DNA of 19,364 nucleotides from UBA1413 sp964395045 (GTDB lineage Bacteria > Bacteroidota > Bacteroidia > Bacteroidales > Prolixibacteraceae). The stretch is taken from positions 1 to 19,364 of the forward strand of contig CAYNBE010000041.1 in the NCBI GenBank assembly GCA_964395045.1. Reading direction: 5' to 3'. The notes beneath the pieces are model-generated. The model saw only the letters and a list, made by a program, of their open reading frames with translations, ran no database searches and was not told the origin of the DNA. The stretch's first letter is position 1; each line of letters opens with the position of its first letter. Shown in pieces: positions 9,446-16,577 of the stretch. Both the position numbers and the translations under genes were made by a program.

Positions 9446-9467
9446 AGACTGGTTGTTGCCAGTTTTT
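9446..9467 (+). terminator. Rho-independent-type terminator after the GH172 gene
   Basis: Bases 9446-9452 pair with 9459-9465 (seven pairs, one G-T) around a six-base loop, and the 3' arm runs into five T. It lies 48 bases after the GH172 stop, so it probably ends the GH29-GH51-GH172 transcript. Confidence 0.65.
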
Positions 9468-9702
9468 CAGGTTTCTCCGGACTTCATGAAATAACTCTTT
9501 TATCAAACGATCGGAAGTGAGTATGATAAAATCCGGCCTGACCATCTGAGTTTTTTACTGGCAGAGGGCTGTTTATTTGCTTCCCTGGGAAGGAAGACAT
9601 CTGGGTGACGGTTCAGCAAATGGGGATGGCTTTGAGGTCTGAGGCCCTGGCAGAGTATGGCGAGAATCTGATATTTAGTTATTTAGTCATGTCGACCATC
9701 CA

Positions 9703-9768
9703 AGAAGAAACCCTGAAGCAGGATACCACCTTCGTTCCAATGATGTGTGTGCAACCGCATACTGGTAT
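9703..9768 (+). pseudogene. Possible fossil of a GH172 C-terminal region
   Basis: Reading in the frame that contains 9721-9723 gives 'PEAGYHLRSNDVCATAYWY' followed by TGA at 9769-9771. The intact GH172 protein encoded at 14022-15179 has 'GGRYLPQKSDISSVAFWYQ' near its C-terminus. Aligned without gaps the two share Tyr, Asp, Ala, Trp and Tyr, with I/V and F/Y replacements. Frames on both sides are broken by stops (for example at 9676-9678). The match is short, so this is a suggestion of a third, decayed GH172 copy rather than a firm call. Confidence 0.35.
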
Positions 9769-9970
9769 TGATACCCGTTGGTCTCACACAGGGATCTTTT
9801 GCCTGACAAGGTGAGCAAAACAGATCATCTATATAAAGAAAGAAGACCCTTTCATCCCCTCGCAGATGCCGGTATGTGATCCAATCATTCTGTATTGCCT
9901 GATGTATGGTGCATGGTCGACATGGATTCGGTATGCAATGCTGCCTGTAAGGGTTGATAACGTTCCTGTG

Positions 9971-9990
9971 TGTTAAATGATGTTAAATCG
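9971..9990. repeat. Two 10-base direct repeats, possible operator
   Basis: TGTTAAATGA is followed directly by TGTTAAATCG, sharing the first eight bases, and a weaker third unit begins TGTTGTG at 9991. The period is 10 bases, close to one helical turn, so a regulator could bind the same DNA face. It lies about 210 bases upstream of the transporter gene. No regulator gene is in the window. Regulatory function is inference only. Confidence 0.3.
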
Positions 9991-10197
9991 TGTTGTGTAA
10001 ATAAAAATAAAGTGCTGAATGTGAGTGGTCTATTTTTTTGTGAGGATTATTGGGTAACCGGAATTTGTTTAATTTGGCAAACAACTGTCATGCCTTCCTG
10101 AGTTTTTCTTGAATGAAGAAGTTCCAACAACAATTTTCGGTTGGGATCATTTGTTTGAGATGAAGTCATTAGGGAATTTGCGAATCAATCATTACGT

Positions 10198-11350
10198 ATG
10201 AACAAAGAAACTTCTGCATCGAAATTTCTGCCTGTGCTTTTGGGATTTTTTATCATGGGCTTTGTGGATGTCGTTGGCATCTCCACAAACTATGTGAAAA
10301 AGGATTTTGCCCTCAGTGATACGCTGGCAAACCTTCTGCCTATGATGTTGTTCGTCTGGTTTGCTGTTTTGTCGGTTCCGACAGGAGCTTTCATGAACAG
10401 GATCGGCCGGAAAAAAACGGTTGTCATCAGCATGGGCATCACCTTCCTGGCGATGATTGTTCCCATGCTTTCATACAGCTTTCCCATGATGCTGGCAGCT
10501 TTTTGTCTTCTCGGCATCGGGAATACTATCATCCAGGTATCACTCAATCCGCTGCTTTCTGACGTAGTGAGGGAAGAGCGGCTGACAAGCAGCCTAACCC
10601 TGGGGCAGTTTATCAAAGCCATTGCATCGTTTCTGGGGCCTGTCATTGCAGGAATGGCTGCAAGCCGGTTTAACGACTGGAAATATATTTTTCTCATCTT
10701 CGGTATTCTTTCATTTCTGTCGGGTTTGTGGCTGATGTGGACCCCCATTGCCGAAAAACCGGTGAAATCATCTTCCTCTTCTTTTACAGCATCTTTCGGA
10801 TTGCTGAAAGACAAAACAATCCTGATGCTTTTCCTCGGGATCCTTTTTGTGGTGGGTGTCGACGTGGGATTGAATACAACCATACCAAAATACCTGATAG
10901 AAAAATGCAACATTCCGCTTGACCAGGCCGGTCTCGGAACAAGCCTTTATTTTGTTGCCAGGACGATTGGCACCTTCCTGGGTGNNNNNNNNNNTTCTGC
11001 TTATCCGGTTGTCAGGTAAAAGATTTTTCATCACAAGCATGTTAATAGCCATCCCGGTTCTGTTCATCATGTTATTCCTGTCGAATTTGTGGGCAATCCT
11101 CGTAATGGTCTTTATTCTCGGATTTGCGGTTGCCAACGTTTTTTCCATCATATTCTCGGTAGCACTCAGGAAAATGCCGGAAAATGCAAATGAAATTTCC
11201 GGGTTGATGATCATGGGGGTTGCGGGAGGGGCTATCATTCCATTGATCATGGGGATCTTTTCTGATTCATTCGGACAGGCAGGCGGCCTTGCTGTTCTTC
11301 TGGCTGCCCTGGCATACCTTCTGTTCAGTGCGTTTAAGATTACCGATTAA
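10198..11350 (+). CDS. MFS sugar transporter (interrupted by an assembly gap)
   Basis: Inner-membrane major facilitator protein, probably an H+-coupled sugar importer. The first part (10198-10984) encodes hydrophobic helices, starting 'LPVLLGFFIMGFVDVVGIST', with the MFS loop 2-3 motif 'GAFMNRIGRKKTVV'. The second part (10995-11350) supplies the last helices: 'MLIAIPVLFIMLFL' through 'GVAGGAIIPLIMGIF'. The N run separates them. The part before the gap reads in one frame and the part after ('LLIRLSGKRFF') in another, so the true gap, if the gene is whole, must be a multiple of three rather than 10. Total length is then about 383 residues, normal for this transporter type. It precedes the isomerase and kinase genes, so it likely imports their substrate. 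It differs clearly from the FucP-type transporter encoded at 16578-18008. Confidence 0.85.
10985..10994. other. Assembly gap (10 N) inside the MFS gene
   Basis: Ten undetermined bases. The reading frame changes across it, so the length is either a placeholder or the gene is frameshifted. Confidence 0.99.
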
Positions 11351-11407
11351 TAATCCTGTCGGATGCCAAACAAGTTTTAAATTGAAATATTAAATGAAAA
11401 ACCTGTC

Positions 11408-12088
11408 ATGAAAAGAAGTGAAATTAACCGGATCATCACCCATGCAAAAGCTTTTATAGCTGAAAAACAGTTCATTCTGCCACCCTGGGCTTATTGGGGA
11501 GTGGAAGAATGGAACCTGCACAGGCAGGATGCTTCCGAAATATTCAGGAACATGCTGGGCTGGGACATCACTGATTTCGGCTCGGGTGATTTTTACAAAA
11601 GGGGATTGTTCCTGTTCACCATCCGGAATGGTAAAATAAATGTCGATAAAAAGACATATGCTGAAAAGATCATGATCGTGGAGGAGAACCAGGAAACCCC
11701 TATGCATTATCACTGGTCGAAAATGGAGGACATCATCAACAGGGGGGGAGGAAATCTCGTTATAGAGTTATTTAATTCGACCGAAGATTCAAAAACCGCG
11801 ACCACTCCCGTGCATTTCAAAATTGACGGAATCAGACGTTCGGTACCTGCCGGCGGGAAAGTGGTTTTATCACCGGGAGAAAGCATTTGCCTTGAACAGG
11901 GGATGTATCACCGGTTTTACGGTGAGCCCGGCAAAGGGAAAGTACTGGTAGGCGAAGTCAGCATGGTAAACGACGACAATTCCGACAACTGTTTTCTGGA
12001 AGCGGTGGGAAGATTTCCGGTCATTGATGAAGATGTACCTCCGTTGCATTTGCTCGTATCAGATTACCAAAAGTTTTTACAGATATGA
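11408..12088 (+). CDS. D-lyxose/D-mannose ketol-isomerase
   Basis: Cytoplasmic cupin-fold sugar isomerase that interconverts D-lyxose with D-xylulose and, in many members, D-mannose with D-fructose. It uses a divalent metal such as Mn2+. The 226-residue length fits the family. 'TPMHYHWSKMEDI' (residues 98-110) supplies the metal ligands His100, His102 and Glu107, and 'MYHRFYGE' (166-173) supplies His168. The conserved start 'PPWAYWG' is at 25-31. There is no signal peptide. Its stop overlaps the start of the kinase gene by four bases (ATGA at 12085-12088), a sign of translational coupling. With the transporter before it and the kinase after it, it forms an import-isomerise-phosphorylate set. 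Whether the natural substrate is lyxose, mannose or another aldose with the same C2 configuration is open; the GH92 remnant nearby would favour mannose. Confidence 0.9.
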   Translation: MKRSEINRIITHAKAFIAEKQFILPPWAYWGVEEWNLHRQDASEIFRNMLGWDITDFGSGDFYKRGLFLFTIRNGKINVDKKTYAEKIMIVEENQETPMHYHWSKMEDIINRGGGNLVIELFNSTEDSKTATTPVHFKIDGIRRSVPAGGKVVLSPGESICLEQGMYHRFYGEPGKGKVLVGEVSMVNDDNSDNCFLEAVGRFPVIDEDVPPLHLLVSDYQKFLQI

Positions 12089-13299
12089 ACAGTAAGGCAA
12101 AATTCAGAATCTCGGGCACAGGATGTGCTCTGGTCGATTATTTGTACAAACCTGTTGATTTCAGCGGCCCGGAATGTGCCCGGTATATGTCGGTGAGTCC
12201 TGGTGATGGCGGACTGGCGCCAGGGAAGCTTGTTTTTACGGGAGAATTTGAAAAATTCTCCCGGGAACCTTATCCGGGAATCCGTCAGCTGATCACAAAG
12301 GGCAACGATCCGGTGGCTCTGAATATTGGCGGCCCGTCGATCGTTTCATTGATTCATGCTGCCCAGATGTTGCAGCTTTCCGGAGCAGAAGTCCGGTTTT
12401 ACGGCTGCAGGGGATCGGATGCCGGAGGTGCATTCATCGAAGAAAAGCTGAAACTCACTCCGTTGAAAACCGGTCTGTATAAAACGGGAACCCTGTTCAC
12501 TCCTTTCACTGATGTACTTTCCGATCCTGAATATGATCACGGTCACGGCGAGCGGATATTTATCAATAACATCGGTGCTGCATGGGAACTCTATCCTTCT
12601 GACCTGGATGAATCCTTTTTTGATAGTGATATGGTGGTATTTGGCGGTACAGCACTGGTGCCACACATTCATGAAGCTCTTGGTGATTTGCTGATAAAAG
12701 CAAAAGAAAAGAAGGCAGTAACCGTCGTCAATACGGTTTATGATTTCCTGAATGAAAAAAGCAATCCCGGAAAGCCATGGCCTTTGGGTGATTCGGTAAA
12801 AACATACCGTTATATCGATTTACTGATAACCGACATGGAAGAAGCCTTCAGGCTGAGCGGGCAGGAAACTGTTGATTCTGCCATCGGCTTTTTCAAATCG
12901 ACAGGTGTCGGGGCCGTTATCATCACACATGGTGCAAATCCGCTATATTTTTTTTCTGATCATGGTTTATTCGGCGAAGTCCCCTTTTCTTCATTGCCTG
13001 TTTCTGAAAGGGTTAAAAGTGAACTCAGACAGAATGCCGGGAAGGAGGGAGATACCACCGGTTGCGGCGATAATTTCACGGGTGGAGTAATCGCCTCCGT
13101 TGCATCGCAGATGATGGAAAAGCCGGGAAACAGGATCAATCTTTTCAAAGCCATCGCATTCGGTGTAGCCTCCGGGGGATTTGCCTGTTTCTACAACGGT
13201 GGTACTTACTTCGAGAAAAATCCCGGAGAAAAGTCTGCTTCGGTGGGCGTGTATTTTCGTGAATATTTAAAACAAATCGGATTCGACGGTTCTGAATAA
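12085..13299 (+). CDS. PfkB-family carbohydrate kinase
   Basis: Cytoplasmic ribokinase-like ATP-dependent sugar kinase, here 404 residues. The PfkB signature 'EGDTTGCGDNFTGGV' (residues 321-335) contains the anion hole and the catalytic base Asp329. 'NIGGPSIVSLIHAAQML' (80-96) is the N-terminal Gly-Gly substrate-site motif, and 'FYGCRGSDAGG' (105-115) follows as in family members. It is longer than typical ribokinases (about 300-330) because of an N-terminal extension and an inserted segment around 35-75. It is translationally coupled to the isomerase, so its substrate should be the ketose product: D-xylulose or D-fructose, giving a 5- or 6-phosphate that enters the pentose phosphate pathway or glycolysis. 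Individual substrate specificity in PfkB proteins cannot be read from motifs. Confidence 0.9.
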   Translation: MNSKAKFRISGTGCALVDYLYKPVDFSGPECARYMSVSPGDGGLAPGKLVFTGEFEKFSREPYPGIRQLITKGNDPVALNIGGPSIVSLIHAAQMLQLSGAEVRFYGCRGSDAGGAFIEEKLKLTPLKTGLYKTGTLFTPFTDVLSDPEYDHGHGERIFINNIGAAWELYPSDLDESFFDSDMVVFGGTALVPHIHEALGDLLIKAKEKKAVTVVNTVYDFLNEKSNPGKPWPLGDSVKTYRYIDLLITDMEEAFRLSGQETVDSAIGFFKSTGVGAVIITHGANPLYFFSDHGLFGEVPFSSLPVSERVKSELRQNAGKEGDTTGCGDNFTGGVIASVASQMMEKPGNRINLFKAIAFGVASGGFACFYNGGTYFEKNPGEKSASVGVYFREYLKQIGFDGSE

Positions 13300-13312
13300 G
13301 ATAGTTTATGAT

Positions 13313-13930
13313 ATGAAGAGCCTGAAATTAACCGCTGGTTTGACAATGGGATTGTTGCTTGCATTTCCTTCCTGCCGGAATGGGAATAATCCGGTTGCTG
13401 CTCCCTCCACTGTTCTGGTTTCCTATGTGAATCCGCTGATGGAAACGGATTCCGATTGCGATGTCGTAACGGAAATCACGCCGACAGAGCGATCAGCCTG
13501 TTTTCGTTTCACTTTTGCCGATTATTGCATCTATAAACTTGGAAAAGCCCTGGAAAAACCGGAAGCGGAAATCGAACTTTTTGCCCGCAGGGCCATGAAC
13601 TGTAAGAACCTTTTTGATCCGGAATTCAAAATAATGCGAGGAAAAAACAGGAATGGTACCTTTCAGTCCCCGTTCAATCCTTTTAAATGGGGCGATGCAT
13701 TCACAGAGGGAAACAGCAGGGAGAACCGCTTTGTTTATTCCGTCAGACTAAACGGAAAGAATTATGGAAAGAACTATCTGAAACATCCAGAACTGGTGAA
13801 GGGGGCAAAAATCGATTTTGATATAACAGGCTCCCCGAACAAAGAACGGGCAACAACCGCGGCATCCTACCCAAATTCCTTTTCCTGCGAACAGATAAAC
13901 CAGATACAGATATTTAGGAAATATATATGA
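13313..13930 (+). pseudogene. GH92 alpha-mannosidase collapsed by three in-frame internal losses
   Basis: GH92 enzymes are Ca2+-dependent exo-alpha-mannosidases of about 720-780 residues; this frame has 205. It keeps a lipoprotein signal ('LLAFPSC', Cys21) and four pieces in family order. They are 'YVNPLMETDS' (38-47, N-terminus, with Glu for the usual Gly); 'DCDVVTEITPTERSACFRFTF' cut at its ends (48-68, N-domain); residues 69-135 from 'ADYCIYKLGKALEK' to 'WGDAFTEGNS' (catalytic domain); and residues 136-191, the C-terminal sandwich with 'LNGKNYGKNYLKHPELVKGA' and 'GSPNKERATTAASYPNSFS'. The joins are near 13453, 13516 and 13717. Missing are the rest of the N-domain and the catalytic stretch after 'TEGNS', including the W-H-Y and G-D-E-D-x-G-Q regions, so it cannot be an active mannosidase. 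The last 14 codons probably run past a lost stop. It lies 13 bases after the kinase gene. Confidence 0.88.
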
Positions 13931-14021
13931 ATCAAAAAAATACGTGCTCCAATCATACAATCGAGGATAACTGAGTGTGATAAAACAAGAATTGAACCTT
14001 ACCATTAAAAATCCGAATGAA

Positions 14022-15179
14022 ATGAAAAGAACCGTTTTTTTGTCAATGTGGTTGCTGATAGCAGGCCAGTTGTGGTCTCAGACAGGGTACAACGGACTTG
14101 TAACAGGTTTGGGTGACATCAGCAGGATGTCGGATGCAAAAACCCGTTCGATCAGTCCGGAGAACTTTACCGGAGAGAAGGGCAAAGGGGGTGCCGCCCG
14201 AATAGAGGATGGGGACAAGGTAAATGTTGCCAACGCTGCAAATGCAGCACGTGACCTGGGACAGGGATGGAAAGTCAATCCCTTTATTCGAATCAAACCG
14301 GGTGAAACCTTTACCCTCGCTGAAATTGACGGCCCAGGTACCATTCAGCATATCTGGATGACACCAACCGGTAACTGGAGATTCTCTGTCATCCGGATAT
14401 ACTGGGACAACGAGGTGAATCCCTCGGTGGAGGTCCCTGTCGGTGATTTCTTTTGCATGGGATGGAATGTATATGCACCGCTGAGCTCACTAGCTGTATG
14501 TGTAAATCCGGGGAGTGCATTTAACTGTTACTGGCCGATGCCATTCCGGAAAAAATGCAAAATAACCATGCAGAACATCAACGACCAGGATGAAATGAGG
14601 CTTTATTACCAGATCGATTATATGCTGGCTCCGGTCCCCGAAGAATCAGCATATTTCCATGCCCAATTCCGGAGAAATCGAATCAACGAAAACTCTGACT
14701 ATACAATCGTCGACAATCTGAAAGGGAAAGGGCAGTTCGTAGGACTCTATATGGCCTGGGGTGTCCACAATACAGGTTGGTGGGGTGAAGGTGAAATCAA
14801 ATTTTTCATGGATGGCGACGGAAAATTCCCAACTATTTGCGGAACCGGTACCGAGGATTATTTCTGCGGATCATACAATTTTGACCGGGAAGGTCAGTAC
14901 AAGGAGTTCTGCACACCTTATAGCGGGCTGCACCAGGTTATCCGCCCCGACGGAACATACAAATCGCAGCAAAGGTTCGGCCTTTATCGCTGGCATATCA
15001 TGGATCCGGTCCGTTTTGAAAAGGATCTAAGGGTCACCATTCAGGATTTAGGTTGGAGACACGGAGGAAGGTATTTGCCTCAGAAATCCGATATTTCTTC
15101 GGTTGCATTCTGGTATCAGGCTGAACCCCATGTTTCATTTCCTTCTTTGCCTGACTGGAGAGAACTCGAGGTAAATTAG
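14022..15179 (+). CDS. GH172 (DUF2961) furanosidase, short form, exported
   Basis: Second GH172 glycosidase of the window, 385 residues, about the bare catalytic core. I start at ATG 14022 rather than 13977 because 'MKRTVFLSMWLLIAGQLWSQ' is a clean signal peptide. Motifs in order: 'PFIRIKPGETFTLAEIDGPG' (87-106), 'VEVPVGDFFCMGW' (137-149), 'GWWGEGEIKFFMDGDG' (252-267) with Glu256, 'GTGTEDYFCGSYNF' (274-287) with Glu278, and 'SVAFWYQAEPH' (360-370). Glu256 and Glu278 correspond to Glu425 and Glu446 of the long GH172 at 7323-9398. Compared with that protein it lacks the C-terminal domain and has a different loop after 'SYNF'. It follows the collapsed GH92 gene by 91 bases and precedes the DUF6786-like gene. 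Likely substrates are alpha-D-arabinofuranosides or fructofuranosides, by family. Confidence 0.9.
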   Translation: MKRTVFLSMWLLIAGQLWSQTGYNGLVTGLGDISRMSDAKTRSISPENFTGEKGKGGAARIEDGDKVNVANAANAARDLGQGWKVNPFIRIKPGETFTLAEIDGPGTIQHIWMTPTGNWRFSVIRIYWDNEVNPSVEVPVGDFFCMGWNVYAPLSSLAVCVNPGSAFNCYWPMPFRKKCKITMQNINDQDEMRLYYQIDYMLAPVPEESAYFHAQFRRNRINENSDYTIVDNLKGKGQFVGLYMAWGVHNTGWWGEGEIKFFMDGDGKFPTICGTGTEDYFCGSYNFDREGQYKEFCTPYSGLHQVIRPDGTYKSQQRFGLYRWHIMDPVRFEKDLRVTIQDLGWRHGGRYLPQKSDISSVAFWYQAEPHVSFPSLPDWRELEVN

Positions 15180-15301
15180 TTTTACAATGAAGAATGTTCT
15201 TATAAGTGAATAATTGAATTTAGTACATTTATCGTGTTTGCCGTTGGATGGATGTGGCAGGTGACCGGAAACGCGGTTACAATGGAGTCTTTAAAAGTGA
15301 A

Positions 15302-16567
15302 ATGATGGTACGTAGATTTTTCAAAATTTTTATCTTGGTTTTATCAGTTGCTGCGATTGTCTCATGCTGTTCCCCAGGAAACAGAAAGAAGGGAAAAGGC
15401 AAGGAGACGCTGACCGGATTTGATAAAGGTACGTACGGGTATGACAAGGCGTTTCTTCAGAAGCACGGCATTGAAACCATTGAGCTGAGTGACGAAAATT
15501 CAAAATCCGGTATCTTGTTGTCGCCGGATTACCAGGGGCGGGTGATGACTACCACCGGCAGCGGGGACCTGGGTTACAGCTTCGGATGGCTCAATTACCG
15601 TCTCATTGAATCGGGTGAGGTCAACAGTCAGTTCAATCCGGTCGGAGGGGAAGAAAGGTTTTGGATTGGACCTGAAGGTGGTCCATTTTCGGTCTATTTC
15701 AGCCAGGGAAAGGAACAGGTGTATGCCAACTGGAAAGTGCCGGCTGTAATTGATACCGAACCCTTCGACGTTATGGAAAAGACAGGACGGTATGTGACTT
15801 TCACAAAAAATGCAAAGATTGAGAATGCTTCAGGCACTTTGTTCAACCTTAACATAAAAAGAACAGTGACTCTCCTTTCAAGAGAATCTCTGGCTGCTTT
15901 TTTACATGTGGATATTCCTGACGAAAAATTCGATGTGGTGGGTTATGAGACGGAAAACAGAATCACCAACACAGGAGAATATCCCTGGACACGGGAGGGA
16001 GGGCTTCTTTCGATCTGGCTTCTTTGCATGTTCAACCCTTCACCGACCACCACGGTGTTTATTCCGTTTCGTCCGGGCGTTGAAGGCACCATTGTGAATG
16101 ATGAATATTTTGGAAAAGTACCCGCTGAAAGGCTGATCGTTGAAGACAGTACCATCTTTTTTAAAATTGACGGAAAATACAGAAGCAAAATCGGATTGCC
16201 ACCGTCCAGGGTGAAAGAACTATGTGGAAGCTACGACTCGGCAAAGGGCATCCTGACGCTCGTATGGGGTTCATTCCCTGAAGCTCCCGGGGACTATGTG
16301 AATTCAAAATGGGGACACCAGGATGATCCTTACAACGGGGACGCAATCAATGCGTACAACGACGGACCGGTGGAAAATGGATCGGTCATGGGCCCGTTTT
16401 ACGAAATTGAAACATCCTCTCCGGCAGCTGACCTTCAGCCTGGAATGTCCATCACGCATGTCCAGAGGGTCGTCCATATCCAGGGCGATGAAGTAGAAAT
16501 AGACTGCTTGGTGAAGACATTGTTTAAACTCAGCCTTCAAACGATCACAGGAAAATTCAGCAATTAA
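15302..16567 (+). CDS. DUF6786-like lipoprotein, possible carbohydrate-active protein
   Basis: A 421-residue lipoprotein from the ATG at 15302, chosen because 'RFFKIFILVLSVAAIVSCC' is a lipoprotein signal with the first acylable Cys at 22; the longer frame from 15248 adds a charged stretch ahead of it. The mature protein is beta-rich, with 'DYQGRVMTTTGSGDLGYSFG', 'FWIGPEGGPFSVYFSQG', 'GLLSIWLLCMFNPSPTTTVF' and 'WGHQDDPYNGDAINAYNDGP'. From memory these match the uncharacterised DUF6786 family, whose shape resembles aldose-epimerase-like/galactose-mutarotase sandwiches; I am fairly but not fully sure. No catalytic residues are established. It is 10 bases from the FucP-type gene, so probably co-transcribed. 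A mutarotase- or lyase-like role on released sugars is a guess from fold resemblance and position. Confidence 0.75.
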   Translation: MMVRRFFKIFILVLSVAAIVSCCSPGNRKKGKGKETLTGFDKGTYGYDKAFLQKHGIETIELSDENSKSGILLSPDYQGRVMTTTGSGDLGYSFGWLNYRLIESGEVNSQFNPVGGEERFWIGPEGGPFSVYFSQGKEQVYANWKVPAVIDTEPFDVMEKTGRYVTFTKNAKIENASGTLFNLNIKRTVTLLSRESLAAFLHVDIPDEKFDVVGYETENRITNTGEYPWTREGGLLSIWLLCMFNPSPTTTVFIPFRPGVEGTIVNDEYFGKVPAERLIVEDSTIFFKIDGKYRSKIGLPPSRVKELCGSYDSAKGILTLVWGSFPEAPGDYVNSKWGHQDDPYNGDAINAYNDGPVENGSVMGPFYEIETSSPAADLQPGMSITHVQRVVHIQGDEVEIDCLVKTLFKLSLQTITGKFSN

Positions 16568-16577
16568 TAAACACAAT

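Larger units (their letters stand above)
9468..10197. other. 730-base region without an intact gene
   Basis: Between the GH172 terminator and the first transporter gene. An open stretch at 9542-9814 could start at GTG 9605 but matches no family I know; a different frame through the same bases carries a GH172-like fossil (see 9703-9768). The second half (9815-10197) shows no coding signal. It holds a short direct repeat at 9971-9990 and must contain the promoter of the transporter operon, for which I could not place a convincing TAnnTTTG element. Confidence 0.6.

Noticed and set aside
9605..9814. 69-codon open frame starting GTG in the spacer after the first GH172 gene
   Set aside because: No recognisable family, no signal peptide or start context, and another frame through the same bases gives a better, GH172-like match.
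10290..10913. 207-codon open frame on the minus strand
   Set aside because: Lies fully inside the MFS gene, whose helices and motifs are clear; it is its antisense shadow.
15195..15245. Possible promoter (TACATTTA or a TTTG at the end of the spacer) before the DUF6786-like gene
   Set aside because: Neither candidate has both the TA and the TTTG halves of the -7 element with a good -33 TTG at the right distance.
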